A stretch of 64,000 nt of DNA from Antarcticibacterium sp. 1MA-6-2 (GCF_021535135.1 NZ_CP091036.1:1984001-2048000); one strand, 5' to 3'; shown: positions 34,312 through 44,319, counted from the first letter of the stretch. Notes: a model not told the origin generated them from the letters alone. Program-made: numbers and translations.

Positions 34312-36236
34312 TTAATTATTAGCAATTAGTACTGCTTTTTGGTTGCTGGAGGTATTCACCTTAACCATAAAATCCCTGAATGCCGGATATAAGTCGGGAG
34401 ACCAACGTCCCTCTTCTACAACATATTCTCTTACCACCTCAATAACACGTTCCCCATCTTCTTCTTTTGATTCAATTTTCAATTCAAATTTCCCGAATTC
34501 ACTGGTAAAGCTTAAGCTCTCGGGCAAAGTCTCAATCTTATAGTTCGAGGGAATTGAAAAGCTAAAAACATCTTTATAAGTAGCTCCCCGTGATATTTCA
34601 AAAGGCAATTTCCTGGAGTTAACGCGTGGTACATTATAGGCCGGGGGAACTAAAAAATTAAGAGGTAAAAGAATTCTTGATCCGGTTTTGGTAACAAGAT
34701 TTTCTCCGGTAAGAGTCAGTTCTTCAATAAAAATTTGGTTTTCACGGTCGTTACCGAATTTTGGTGGAGATACCTGAAGATTTTGAAGATAACTCCAGCT
34801 ATTCTTGTAGTATAAATCCTGTCTTTCCTGGGTTTGACGCATCAAATGGTAAATATTTCCGTAATGAACTCCTTTGCTCACTCGTTTGACATTAGCATTA
34901 AAGTTCCCGGACTCATTTACATTTATTTGACACGCGGTTATCCTACTATTATCCAAAACCGAATAAGCTTTTGTTTTCACTATCTTTCCCCCATCAGGTT
35001 TAATAAGCAAAACATTGCGGTTATCTGTAAAGTCACCCAGGTAATTAAAGGGATCTGTCTGGCTCGTGCATTCAAGCCATACGTCCTCCTCTTCCTGAGG
35101 GATATTTAGAATAACATGGTTCCCCTGCATAGAAGCGAAATCTTCTTTGAGGTCTCTTCTTTCTTCTCCCCCGTATACCACCGCATAATAGGAAGGAATA
35201 TTTTGGGAATCAAGAAGGGCTTTAGTATAGTTTGTAAGAGCTTTACAGTCTCCATAGCCCAGTCAGTCTACTTCTTCTGCAAGCATTGGTTCCCAGCCGC
35301 CAATCCCTAACTGCACACTGATATACCTGGTGTTGTCCTGGACATACTGGTAGATTAGACGTGCCTTCTCAATATCTGTGGTGGCGGTTGCTGTAAGCCC
35401 ATTTATTTTCTGAATTGTCTTTGCGGGAAGTTGATTTCTTCCGGCAAGTAGATTATCATGTTGCCATTTTCCAAACTCCTGCCAGTTTGATGCCGTACCT
35501 TTTACTCCAACAAGTGAGAATTCGTTTAAGGCTATTGCTACATAAGGAACAAACTCCTTTAGAGATGGACTTAAATACTCATTTTTGTATGCTTAAGTAT
35601 TCCCGATACGCTGTAGGTAATATTCCGTCCATCATTTTGATGTTGAACCTTAAATTCCTCTATATTTTTTTCTTCCGTTCTAAGAGGAATCCCCTGAGGG
35701 TTTAAAAAATGATAACTTGAATTTTCTACACTTATCAAATAGTCTGAAAGTGGCTGCCATGGGATAATAAATACTGTAGAATTATTTTGGATTTCGCTCT
35801 CGTAAACCACCGTATATGGGTAAGATTGAGGGGTGTAGTCAAGGTACTGAATTCGGGAATCTGTATAAAGATCGTTAGAACTTATGGCACTTACATCCCT
35901 GAATTCTTTTTGCTTAATTTTTTTTATTTGAACACTTAAGCAGCATCGAATATCAACGCCTGTTGATCTTTGATCTTTATGTTATTATTGTAAAATTGAC
36001 TAAGCTTGCACATGGTCGTTCCCATGTTCATTAAGCACGGTAATGATACGTTTCTTCTTTTGGATAAGCTTATCAACAGCAGCAACTTCAATAAATACTT
36101 CTTCATTTCGTAATACCGCATTGGTGTTTTCGAGCAATGCAGGCGCAATAGCCCCAACCGAAAGATTAACCTCCTGTGCTGTGATAACAGCAGGGACTGC
36201 CAGCAGCAGGATGCTGATAAAAAATTTGTACTTCAT
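34312..36236 (-). CDS. DUF3857/transglutaminase-like secreted protein 2
   Basis: Paralogue of the neighbouring gene, about 639 aa, signal peptide ending AVITAQ. The transglutaminase-like core includes LIYQYVQDNTRYISVQLG and RLGYGDCKALTNYTKALL, which retains the GDC catalytic Cys that the neighbour lacks. Four lesions fall at RCCGGY sites: 35999-36005, 35934-35941, 35591-35598, and the in-frame TGA at 35262-35267 (GTCAGT, plus strand, for GCCGGT). All four restore a continuous family sequence when repaired. Function unknown; a periplasmic peptidase-like or scaffold role is possible. Confidence 0.78.
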
Positions 36237-36285
36237 GAGCCTTAAAATTTTGTTAAAAATAGGTTTTTCATGGAAGTAACCAAAT

Positions 36286-36741
36286 TTATTCCCGCTTTTT
36301 TGAATCTATTATTATTGTTACTTAAGCCCATCGTTGATTAGAGCCACTTTCATGTCGGCCCCAAAAACCCCACTCCCTATGGTTTTTTTAATTTTGGCTT
36401 CCATTTCTTTGAGAAAAGCTTCGTAAAGTGGAATGGCAATTTCAGGTTTCGCTGCTTTGATATAACTTGGCTAGGTTCCCTTTTTTGGTTGCAGCGTGTA
36501 AGGTAAACTGGCTTATTACTAATGCCTCTCCATTAATATCTTCAAGACTAAGATTCATAATTCCCTGGTCATCATTAAAGATGCGCAGCTTTGCAATTTT
36601 ATTACATAACCAGGTAATATCCTCCTGAGTATCGGCTTCTTCTATTCCCAACAAAATCAACAAACCCTGCTCAATTGATGATTTTACTTTCCCTTCAATA
36701 GTAACTGAAGCCTCAGATACCCGCTGTATTACAACTCTCAT
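36286..36741 (-). CDS. dtd: D-aminoacyl-tRNA deacylase
   Basis: About 150 aa. Recycles D-aminoacyl-t[16 protein letters not shown] is the classical N-terminus and [11 protein letters not shown] the active-site block. Two RCCGGY lesions, at 36470-36476 and 36320-36327, hide the rest. Repair gives [13 protein letters not shown] (the NRPSY signature), [22 protein letters not shown] and a natural end at KKRE. The start codon overlaps the rsgA stop (ATGA), so the two are translationally coupled. Confidence 0.92.
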
Positions 36742-37693
36742 TGTTCTGCGTAATTATCAGTTCTATATTGTTGCTCATCTTCCCCTTCAATTATTTGCAA
36801 ATAACTCTTATACCTGCTCCATGCGATTTCACCTTCTTCCAAAGCATCTTTTACGGCGCATTTAGGTTCTTCAATGTGAAGGCAATTGTGAAACTTGCAA
36901 TCCTGCTTTCGTGCAAAAAATTCAGGAAAATAATCTCCCAATTCCTCCTTTTCCATTTCTACTACCCCAAAACCCTTAATTCCCGGGGTATCTATTATCC
37001 TGGCATCAAAGGAAAGATCAAACATTTCAGCAAAAGTAGTAGTATGCTGTCCCTGCTTGTGTTGTTCACTAATTCCGGCAGTTTTAAGGTCCAGAGAAGG
37101 TTCCAGCGCATTGACAAGGGTAGACTTTCCTGTACCGCTATGACCTGAGATCATACTGGTTTTTGCGGTCATCATCTCCTTCACTTTATCTACATTTTTT
37201 CCTGTTTTAGCTGAAATTCCAACACATTCATAGCCTATACTCCTGTATAAGGCTGCCAGGTACTTTACTTCTCCCAGCTCTTCCTCATTATAAGAATCAA
37301 CTTTATTGAACAGAAGAACAGTTTTTATGTGGTAGGCTTCTGCCGTTACCAGGAACCTAAGTCTATAAAAGTGGTAAAAGTGGGAGGATTATTAAGGGTA
37401 ACGAGTAAAAATGCCTGATCTATATTAGCTGCTATTATATGTGTTTGTTTGGAGAGATTTACAGATTTCCTGATGATATAATTATCCCTATCCTCTATTT
37501 TCTTTATTACTCCAACTTCTTCTTCCCCAGACTCTTCTATATCAAATTCTACCTTATCCCCAACAGCGACAGGGTTAGTGCTTTTAATCCCTTTCATGCG
37601 GAATTTGCCTTTAATCCTGCACTGGTAGGCCTTACCATCCTCTGTTTTTACTAAATACCAACTCCCTGTAGATTTGTAAACCAATCCCTCCAT
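36738..37693 (-). CDS. rsgA: Ribosome small subunit GTPase RsgA
   Basis: Circularly permuted GTPase needed for 30S maturation, about 318 aa. The N-terminal OB fold carries [15 protein letters not shown]. The permuted G motifs are LLFNKVD (G4), [14 protein letters not shown] (G1) and DTPGIKGFG (G3). A C-terminal zinc-binding segment shows C-x4-C-H-x5-C ([14 protein letters not shown]). The break at 37355-37362 replaces ACCGGT and repairs to [14 protein letters not shown]. It is the first gene of the leftward housekeeping string. Confidence 0.93.
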
Positions 37694-37777
37694 ACCTTGT
37701 TAATAAATTCTTAAAATCTCCTATTACTGATTCGTAAAATATCCTAAGTTTGTCAGCATCAATTAATTCTGACCGAT

Positions 37778-38425
37778 ATGAACAAAATTACATTTAAATT
37801 TTTCATTACCCTATTATTTATGGGAATTGGAACTATGTCTTATGCTCAGACTAACCTCTTTGAGCATCCGGAATTTGCCACACTTACAAAAGATCACAAA
37901 ACCATTGCTATTGTTCCATTTAAAACCCAGGTACTGTTACGCCCCAAGCAGATGAAAGAAATTTCAGCAGAGAAACTAGCAGAAATGGAAAAAAATGAGG
38001 GCTTTGCAATTCAACAATCTTTATTTACCTGGTTTTTACAGAGGAAAAAGAGAGGCAAATTCCAACTTGAAGTCCAGGATCCGTCAAAAACCAATGCGAT
38101 TTTAAGTAAAAATAATATCGCTGATTTGAGTTTGCTTACTCCTGAAGAACTTGCAAAATTATTAGAAGTCGATGCAGTTATTTCAGGCAGGTTTGAAACA
38201 GATAAACCCATGAGTGATGGGGCATCACTTGCTTTGGGAATATTAGTGGGTTTTTATGGAACAACAAATTCCGCAACTATTAATATGAATGTGAATAATG
38301 CTGAAGACGGAGTTCTTCTTTGGAATTACAATAAAAGAGTTGCCGGGGGACTGGGTAGTAGTACCGACACTTTAATAAATACTCTTATGCGAAAAGCATC
38401 AAGAAGAATGGCATATACTCAATAA
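37778..38425 (+). CDS. Secreted conserved flavobacterial protein, LpoB/CsgG-like fold possible
   Basis: 215-aa exported protein with signal peptide ending MSYAQ. Residues 38-45 (KTIAIVPF), a Lys/Glu-rich helix, LLEVDAVISGRFETDKPM and late VLLWNYNKRVAGG recall the penicillin-binding-protein-activator/CsgG-like fold, in which a protein binds a partner in the periplasm. I cannot assign a function. It is the only plus-strand gene in this stretch, divergent from rsgA and convergent with the Phe/Tyr operon. Confidence 0.6.
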   Translation: MNKITFKFFITLLFMGIGTMSYAQTNLFEHPEFATLTKDHKTIAIVPFKTQVLLRPKQMKEISAEKLAEMEKNEGFAIQQSLFTWFLQRKKRGKFQLEVQDPSKTNAILSKNNIADLSLLTPEELAKLLEVDAVISGRFETDKPMSDGASLALGILVGFYGTTNSATINMNVNNAEDGVLLWNYNKRVAGGLGSSTDTLINTLMRKASRRMAYTQ

Positions 38426-38442
38426 CTTCTTCTTTTAAACTA

Positions 38443-38476
38443 AAAAACCTCACAGAGACATTTTCCTGTGAGGTTT
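38443..38476. terminator. Bidirectional terminator between convergent genes
   Basis: Stem AAAACCTCACA / TGTGAGGTTTT with a 10-12-base loop, flanked by A-rich and T-rich sides, so it can serve both the plus-strand secreted protein gene and the leftward Phe/Tyr operon ending at 38530. Confidence 0.75.
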
Positions 38477-38529
38477 TAATTTATTGAGATCTATAATCGG
38501 TGAATTCGAGACTTCCCGACTCATTCCAA

Positions 38530-39615
38530 TTAATTCTGCTTCATTATTTTCTCCTGGTGATTTATAGACTCCTGGTGAACAGCTTTAAAAAGTCGAAGGA
38601 TAAATTCCTCACTTAACCCGTGTTGCTCCCCTTCCAGTACCATATTTCCAAGAATCTCATTCCATCTCTTGGTTTGCAATACAGAAACGTTTTGTGCTTT
38701 TTTCACTTTCCCTATTTCATCGGAAATTTTCATCCTTTTGGAAAGTAATTCTATAAGCTGATTATCGGCAACATCAATTTGAGCTCTAAGATTGCTCAGC
38801 TTTAGCTGAAAGTCTTCACTTTCTGAAATTTCTTTTCTTATCTTAAGATCTTTCATAATCTGAATAAGGGTTGCATGTGTGATTTGCTGTGCTGCATCAC
38901 TCCATGCTTTATCTGGATCGTGATGAGTTTCTACCATGATCCCATCATAGTTAAGATCAAGCGCTGTCTGGCAAAGATCAAAAATAATGTCTCTTCGTCC
39001 AGCAATATGCGAAGGATCCAGGATTAATGGAAGATCAGGGAATCTATTTTGAAGGTCAATAGCAATTTGCCATTCAGGATTGTTCCTGTATTTCGTTTTT
39101 TCATATGCTGAAAATCCTCTGTGAATTACTCCTAAATTCTTAATATCTGATGTATACAATCTTTCAACAGCTCCCAACCAGAGAGAGAGATCAGGATTCA
39201 CGGGATTCTTCACAAGAACCGTTTTATCTGTTCCCTTAAGAGCATCAGCTATTTCCTGAACTATAAATGGAGAAACTGTTGTTCTTGCTCCTATCCATAA
39301 AATATCCACATCATGCTCCAGTGCAAGATCTACGTGTGCAGGATTAGCTACTTCTGTTGTCGTTAGTAATCCCGTTTCAGCTTTTGCAGTTTGCATCCAT
39401 TTAAGGCCCAAAGCACCTACGCCTTCAAAATTTCCGGGACGGGTTCTCGGTTTCCAGATCCCGGCGCGTAAAACACTTACGTCGCTGTCTTTTAGTTGCC
39501 TTGCAATTTCTACTACCTGGTCTTCAGTTTCGGCACTACATGGTCCGGCAATAACCAATGGATGGTTAAGATTAAATGCGTCTAGCCAGTTTCGGAGTTC
39601 TTTTCGATTTTCCAT
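38530..39615 (-). CDS. Bifunctional DAHP synthase / chorismate mutase
   Basis: Intact 361-aa fusion. Residues about 1-265 are a KDO8P-type (AroF/AroA-beta) 3-deoxy-7-phosphoheptulonate synthase: VIAGPCSAET, LRAGIWKPRTRPGNFEG, LVKNPVNPDL and LILDPSHIAGRRD. Residues about 270-355 are an AroQ-type chorismate mutase (LRAQIDVADNQLIELLSKRMKISDEIG). It feeds chorismate and diverts it to prephenate, with tyrA and pheA in the same operon completing Tyr and Phe synthesis. Confidence 0.92.
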   Translation of the reverse strand: MENRKELRNWLDAFNLNHPLVIAGPCSAETEDQVVEIARQLKDSDVSVLRAGIWKPRTRPGNFEGVGALGLKWMQTAKAETGLLTTTEVANPAHVDLALEHDVDILWIGARTTVSPFIVQEIADALKGTDKTVLVKNPVNPDLSLWLGAVERLYTSDIKNLGVIHRGFSAYEKTKYRNNPEWQIAIDLQNRFPDLPLILDPSHIAGRRDIIFDLCQTALDLNYDGIMVETHHDPDKAWSDAAQQITHATLIQIMKDLKIRKEISESEDFQLKLSNLRAQIDVADNQLIELLSKRMKISDEIGKVKKAQNVSVLQTKRWNEILGNMVLEGEQHGLSEEFILRLFKAVHQESINHQEKIMKQN

Positions 39616-39638
39616 TATTCAAGTTTTAAAATGTGAGG

Positions 39639-40487
39639 TTAGTTGATTCCGTTTAAAATTGTTTTTATATGATTTGTTTTTTCCATCTCCCCGTAAACAC
39701 CTTCAAAATTATTCTCCTCGAGTAATTCCTTAAAGTGAGACAGGTTGTTGATGTATGCAGTAAGGGTTTCTAAAATATTTTCTTTGTTCTGTTCGAATAT
39801 TGGCGACCACATTGCAGGAGAACTTTTCGCGAGCCTCACAGTAGACGCAAATCCACTTCCGGCAAGATCAAAAATGTCTTTTTCATTCTTCTCCTTTTCC
39901 AGCACTGTTTTCCCCAACATAAAAGAACTTATATGGGAAAGATGAGAGACGTAAGCAATATGCTAGTCATGAGCAGCAGGATCCATATATCTTATTTTCA
40001 TCCCCAGCTTCTGAAAGATCTCTAAAGCCTTTTCCTGAAGCCGAAATGCTGTTTTTTCTACTTCACAGATGATGTTGGTCTTGTTCCTAAACAGGTTTGG
40101 AATAGCTGCTTCCGGACCAGAATATTCTGTTCCGGAGATAGGATGCGCTGCAAGAAAATTTCGTCTGCGGGCATTTCCCGCCACAGCTGCGCAAATTTTC
40201 TCTTTTGTAGAGCCTGCATCTATTACAAGAGTACTCTCATCAATATTATTAAGAACCTTTTCTAATATATTAATGCTGGCATCAACAGGTACAGCGATAA
40301 AAACTACATCTGCATCTTTTAATCCTTCAAAATCGCCAGATTTATCTATTATCACCAGCTCTTCAGCTTTTTGCAGGTTTTCTTTACTGGAATCTATTCC
40401 TGTAATGACAACATCTTCAAAATTAGATTTCAGGTCTATGGCGAAAGAGCCTCCTATTAGCCCTACCCCTATTACGTGCACTTTCAT
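39639..40487 (-). CDS. tyrA: Prephenate dehydrogenase
   Basis: About 282 aa. NAD(P)-dependent oxidative decarboxylation of prephenate on the way to Tyr. N-terminal Rossmann motif GVGLIGGSFA; HPISGTEYSGPEAA is the substrate region. The in-frame TAG at 39962-39967 (GACTAGCAT, minus strand) stands where ACCGGC is expected, restoring HDRHIAYVSHLSH, the strongest signature of the family. Its start overlaps the end of the aminotransferase gene by 4 bases. Confidence 0.92.
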
Positions 40488-41632
40488 GATTTGATCCTGT
40501 TGATTGCCTTATCAATGTTTTCTTCAGTTGCACAAAGAGAAAACCTAACATATCCTTCTCCCTGGCTTCCAAAAATGAATCCGGGAGCTGTAAAAATGCT
40601 GTGATTGTACAACAGCTTATTTACAAATCCTTCTGAAGTTTCACCCTCAGGAACTTTGGCCCAGACAAACATCCCGGTTTGTTCTTTTGTCGGCTTACAA
40701 CCCAGAGCAGCAGCCAGTTCTAAAACTTTATTTTTTCTGCCTGTATAAATGTCATTTTGCGAGTCAAACCATTCCACAGGAAGACGAAGAGCTGCAGCAG
40801 CACCAGCCTGTAGCGGAAAAAACATCCCGCTATCCATATTAGTTTTAACCTTCAGAATAGTGTTAAGATGTTTTTCACTTCCGCAGACCATTCCTATTCT
40901 CCAGCCCGCCATATTGAAACTCTTGCTTAGAGAATTTAGTTCCAGAACAATATCTTTTGCCCCTTCGGCCTCCAGTATGCTCTTCGGATTTTTATTCAGA
41001 ATAAAACTATAGGGATTATCATTCACAATAAGGATCTTGTGCTTCTTCCCAAAGGCCACCAGTTCTGAAAAAATCTTTTCATTAGCTGATGCTCCTGTCG
41101 GCATATGAGGGTAATTCACCCACATCATTTTCACCTTGCTCAGGTCAAGCCGCCGGATTTCCTCCAGATTGGGACTCCAGTTTTTTTCTTCATTAAGATC
41201 ATAATAAACAGCCTTTGCACCCACCAGTTTTGTTACCGAAGTATAAGTAGGATATCCCGGATTTGGGATCAATACCTCATCTCCTTCATTTAAAAATGCC
41301 ATAGAAATATGGGTAATCCCTTCTTTACTGCCCATTAAAGGAAGAATTTCTGTTTCGGGATTTAATTCAACTCTATAGTAATTATTGTAAAACTCCCTTA
41401 TCGCATTTCTAAAATCTGCTGTTCCTTTATAAGGCTGATATTGATGCGCACCCGGGTTTAAAAGGGCCTGATTCAATCCTTCAATTACCTGCGGGGGCGG
41501 AGGAAGATCAGGACTTCCTATGCCCAGATTCACAATATCCTTTCCACCTGCGGAAAGTGCCCGTACTTCCTGCAGTTTCGTAGAGAAATAATACTCCTGT
41601 ACGTGTTCTAACCTATCGGCTTGCTGTATCAT
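40484..41632 (-). CDS. PLP-dependent class I/II aminotransferase
   Basis: Intact 382-aa fold-type I aminotransferase. NLGIGSPDLPPP, NPGYPTYTSV, NYPHMPTGA and NSLSKSFNMAGWRIG (PLP-binding Lys) are visible, with RFSLCATEENI near the end. Flanked by overlapping pheA and tyrA, it most likely carries out the final transamination of phenylpyruvate and 4-hydroxyphenylpyruvate. The family also contains methionine and diaminopimelate aminotransferases, so specificity is from context. Confidence 0.87.
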   Translation of the reverse strand: MIQQADRLEHVQEYYFSTKLQEVRALSAGGKDIVNLGIGSPDLPPPPQVIEGLNQALLNPGAHQYQPYKGTADFRNAIREFYNNYYRVELNPETEILPLMGSKEGITHISMAFLNEGDEVLIPNPGYPTYTSVTKLVGAKAVYYDLNEEKNWSPNLEEIRRLDLSKVKMMWVNYPHMPTGASANEKIFSELVAFGKKHKILIVNDNPYSFILNKNPKSILEAEGAKDIVLELNSLSKSFNMAGWRIGMVCGSEKHLNTILKVKTNMDSGMFFPLQAGAAAALRLPVEWFDSQNDIYTGRKNKVLELAAALGCKPTKEQTGMFVWAKVPEGETSEGFVNKLLYNHSIFTAPGFIFGSQGEGYVRFSLCATEENIDKAINRIKS

Positions 41633-42453
41633 AAACTGTTTTTATAAGTTCCCAGAACATGTAATTGTTCTGTCATTACTTCGAGTATTTCCATAGCCTT
41701 TTGAAATTCGCTATAATTGTCAAATTTTACATCCACAAAAAACGAATACTTCCAGGGAGCTTCAATAATGGGCATACTTTGAATTTTTGTCATGTCCATA
41801 TCAAAGTCGCGTATAATATTGAGAACAGATACCAAACTTCCACGCTTGCTCTCGAGTTCAAACTTTAGGGAAGCTTTATCTACTACATCTCCATTAGGCT
41901 CCTTCTTCTTTTTACTAATTATTAGAAACCTTGTAGCATTGCTTTTTTTGGTGTGAATACTTTCAGCTAAAATCTCCAGGCCAAAAATCTTTGCGGCAGC
42001 TGTGCTTGCTACTGCTGCTACATGTTTTGATCCCTTGGCAGCTATTCTTTTGGCCACTTCGGCTGTATCAGTATCTTCAATTAACTTTATATGCTGGTGT
42101 TCTTTAAAGAAATCTTTACACTGCAGCAATGCCATTGGGTGAGAATACACCTTCTTAATACTTTCTATCCCCTGCCCCGGCAAAGCCATAAGGTTCATAT
42201 TAATTGGGATGTAGTGTTCCCCAACAATTTTCAGGTTGTTTTCATCTATTAAGGCATAATTTGGTAAGATCGAACCAGCAATTGAGTTTTCTATTGCCAT
42301 AACAGCCTCAGTACATTCTCCTGCTACCAGGCTCTTTACCAACTCTCCAAAAGACATAAATTCAAGGACTTTTACATCTTCACCGTAATATTCCTGAGCA
42401 ACTAAGTGATGAAAAGAACCCTGAGCTCCCTGAATACCTATAATTTTTTCCAT
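41629..42453 (-). CDS. pheA: Prephenate dehydratase
   Basis: Intact 274-aa monofunctional prephenate dehydratase. PDT domain: GIQGAQGSFHHLVAQ, AVMAIENSIAGSI, and DTDTAEVAKRIAA with the catalytic Thr region. A C-terminal ACT domain starts near 190 (FELESKRGSLVSVLNII), with ESRP-type feedback residues degenerate here (LESKRGS). It is the first structural gene of the aromatic operon; its start codon lies only 12 bases past the attenuator terminator. Confidence 0.92.
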   Translation of the reverse strand: MEKIIGIQGAQGSFHHLVAQEYYGEDVKVLEFMSFGELVKSLVAGECTEAVMAIENSIAGSILPNYALIDENNLKIVGEHYIPINMNLMALPGQGIESIKKVYSHPMALLQCKDFFKEHQHIKLIEDTDTAEVAKRIAAKGSKHVAAVASTAAAKIFGLEILAESIHTKKSNATRFLIISKKKKEPNGDVVDKASLKFELESKRGSLVSVLNIIRDFDMDMTKIQSMPIIEAPWKYSFFVDVKFDNYSEFQKAMEILEVMTEQLHVLGTYKNSL

Positions 42454-42464
42454 TTAAAATTGTC

Positions 42465-42498
42465 TAAAAAAAAATCCCGATGTTGCCATCGGGATTGA
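42465..42498 (-). terminator. Attenuator terminator of the Phe/Tyr operon
   Basis: Perfect stem AATCCCGAT / ATCGGGATT with a six-base loop, followed on the minus strand by nine T. It sits between the Phe/Tyr-rich leader ORF and pheA. The 5' arm (plus 42488-42496) is complementary to an upstream leader segment (plus 42526-42533), so terminator and antiterminator are mutually exclusive. Confidence 0.85.
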
Positions 42499-42514
42499 TA
42501 TATAATTCTTTTAA

Positions 42515-42592
42515 TTACATGGCGCTCCCGATTCTATCTCTGTAATAGAAATAGAAGTAATAAAAAGAGTTCCAGGTAATGATGTTTTTCAT
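42515..42592 (-). CDS. Phe/Tyr-rich attenuation leader peptide
   Basis: 25-codon ORF whose residues 9-17 read SFYYFYFYY, that is eight aromatic residues in nine codons, plus one Trp at position 7. It is followed by a terminator and then pheA, the arrangement of E. coli pheL. The codons directly after the aromatic run (I-G-S) contain AATCGGGA, a copy of the terminator 3' arm. A ribosome stalled on Phe or Tyr codons would leave this copy free to pair with the 5' arm and prevent termination. Function is inferred from position and composition. Confidence 0.85.
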   Translation of the reverse strand: MKNIITWNSFYYFYFYYRDRIGSAM

Positions 42593-42741
42593 TATTCAAT
42601 TTGTATTTCGCTAATTTAGAATATAATTTTAATAATTAAGACAATTTTCAGAAAATTTCTACGATAACGGTTTCGGGAAGACAGAATTTGACATTACCTG
42701 TCCGGCCAAAATTATCATTACTTTTGAAAAAAAGAAAGTCT

Positions 42742-43736
42742 ATGTCTATTCAGGTACAGGAAATATCTAAATTTTACGGGGAACAAAAGGCTCTGGACAA
42801 AGTTTCCTTTTCAATAGAGAAAGGAGAAATTGTAGGTTTTCTGGGGCCCAACGGCGCAGGAAAGTCTACTCTTATGAAGATTCTTACTGGCTTCCTCACC
42901 CCTTCGGAAGGAAAGGCGAGTGTAAATAATTTTTCCATTTCTTCAAATCTTGAAGAAGTACAAAAGAGTATTGGCTACCTTCCTGAACATAACCCTCTTT
43001 ATACTGAAATGTATGTAAGGGAATATTTGGCATTTAATGCTTCTGTTTATAAAGCTGATAAATCCAGGATAGAAGAAGTTATAAAAATGACTAAGCTTAT
43101 CTCCTGAAGCAAATAAACAAATCGGGCAGTTATCAAAAGGTTACAGGCAGCGGGTAGGACTGGCTGCCGCTTTATTACATGAACTAAGCAGTTCTTATCC
43201 TGGATGAACCTACCATCAGTCTCGATCCAAACCAACTTGTAGAAATTCGTAGCCTGATCCTGAATATTGCCAAAGAGCAACCCAATGGTCGTGCCGGAAA
43301 AACAATTTTTCTCTCTACTCATATTATGCAGGAAGTTGAAGCTCTTTGTGACCGGGTAATTATAATAAACCACGGCAAAATAGTGGCCGACAAAAAAATG
43401 AAAGAGCTACGTGAAGAAAACGAGCAGATCATCCACGTGGAGTTTGACTACAGGATTGAAGAAGTGGCCTTACAAAGAATACCTCATCTGCTTAAGGCGA
43501 TAAACATTGGCGGATTCCATTACCACCTCACCTTTGACACTTCAAAAGATATGCGGCCTGCAGTATTTGATTTCGCTCACGATAATGGCCTCAAAACACT
43601 TCAACTAAACCGGAAAACAAAAAATCTCGAAAGTCTCTTTGCTGAATTGACCAGCCCCCAAAAAAAGCGCCCCAGTTCCCGAAGAGGGAGTCTAGCTACT
43701 TTCTTTTGTTGTTTTATTCCCCCCTTCAGTGGCTAG
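42742..43736 (+). CDS. gldA: Gliding-motility ABC transporter ATPase GldA
   Basis: ABC ATPase of about 330 aa with Walker A GPNGAGKS, ABC signature LSKGYRQRVGLA, Walker B VLILDEPT and THIMQEVEALCDR. GldA-F-G form a transporter linked to gliding in Bacteroidota. I start at MSIQVQEISKFYG (42742). Three RCCGGY lesions: 43090-43096 (TGLSPEANKQIG after repair), 43183-43189 (HEPAVLILDEPT) and 43215-43220, a same-length change (ATCAGT for ACCGGT) turning TTGLDP into TISLDP. The normal end is near LESLFAELT. The last 28 or so residues run into a palindromic repeat that supplies the stop codon. Closely similar ABC-2 ATPases cannot be excluded. Confidence 0.82.
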
Positions 43737-43740
43737 GGGC
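43719..43740. repeat. CCCCCTTC-GGGGGCTAG palindrome, copy 1
   Basis: GC-rich imperfect palindrome resembling ATTCCCCCTTCGGGGGCTAGGGG, with a degraded loop (TTCAGTGGC). It contains the TAG stop of the gldA reading frame. Related copies are at 44412-44435 and 54141-54162. Confidence 0.6.
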
Positions 43741-43758
43741 CTTTGTAGTCTAATTAAA

Positions 43759-44082
43759 TTAATCAACAAAGGTTTCTTTCAATACCTCCTTACTTCTGGT
43801 GATTTCCTTCTCGCTGAGGCTTCCTGTAACTTTAACAATTCTGGATTTGTCGATAGTCCTGATCTGGTCTATGGCAATCATTCCTTTTTTTCCTGAATAA
43901 TTTACAGGAACACGGGTAGGATATTCCTTTACAGTGGTGGTCATAGGAGCAACAACAACTGTTTTGAGGTATCTGTTCATTTCATTTGGGGAGAGCACCA
44001 CACAGGGGCGGGTTTTCTGAATTTCGCTTCCAATGGTTGGGTCCAGATTTACAATAACAATATTGTATTGTTTTATTTCCAT
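43759..44082 (-). CDS. mazF: MazF/PemK-family endoribonuclease toxin
   Basis: 107 aa, of usual MazF length. MEIKQYNIVIVNLDPTIGSEIQKTRPCVVLSP is the family N-terminal barrel, with the catalytic Arg-Pro region at TRPCVVLSP and the Thr/Ser region at APMTTT. It probably cleaves mRNA at short motifs when its antitoxin is degraded. Its ATG overlaps the antitoxin stop (ATGGAAATAA), the standard coupling of such modules. Confidence 0.9.
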   Translation of the reverse strand: MEIKQYNIVIVNLDPTIGSEIQKTRPCVVLSPNEMNRYLKTVVVAPMTTTVKEYPTRVPVNYSGKKGMIAIDQIRTIDKSRIVKVTGSLSEKEITRSKEVLKETFVD

Positions 44083-44319
44083 TCGTCAAAATCTTCATCT
44101 CTAAAAACATCGTCCATCAAAAGCTGATCATCACTAAGCTTGTGACATTTTCTGGAATTTCTCTGCCCAGTCTTTTCTAGGTTCTTCAATGGGTTTTATT
44201 AAAATATGACCTTCCTCCAGAATAAGTTCTACCTTATCTTTAATCTGATATTTTTCAAGAATGGTTTTACTAAGCCGAAGTCCCTTCGAATTTCCAATTT
44301 TTATAATAGAAGCCTCCAT
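44073..44319 (-). CDS. mazE: MazE/AbrB-type antitoxin
   Basis: About 81 aa. N-terminal swapped-hairpin AbrB fold: MEASIIKIGNSKGLRLSKTILEKY, with the start set at this Met rather than an upstream in-frame one. The acidic C-terminal tail that binds the toxin is hidden by a lesion at 44133-44139 (GCTTAGT, minus strand, for GCCGGT). Repair adds QAGDDQLLMDDVFRDEDFDEW and brings the stop into overlap with mazF, exactly as expected of an antitoxin. Confidence 0.87.

Noticed and set aside
38443..38476. Third full copy of the 31-bp GACCTCACAGG palindrome
   Set aside because: Only the CCTCACA/TGTGAGG arms are shared and a T-run follows, so it is better called a terminator.
43215..43220. Divergent Walker B neighbourhood (PTISLDP) as evidence that gldA is an unusual ATPase
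   Set aside because: ATCAGT stands where ACCGGT would give the normal TTGLDP, in line with the motif artefact.
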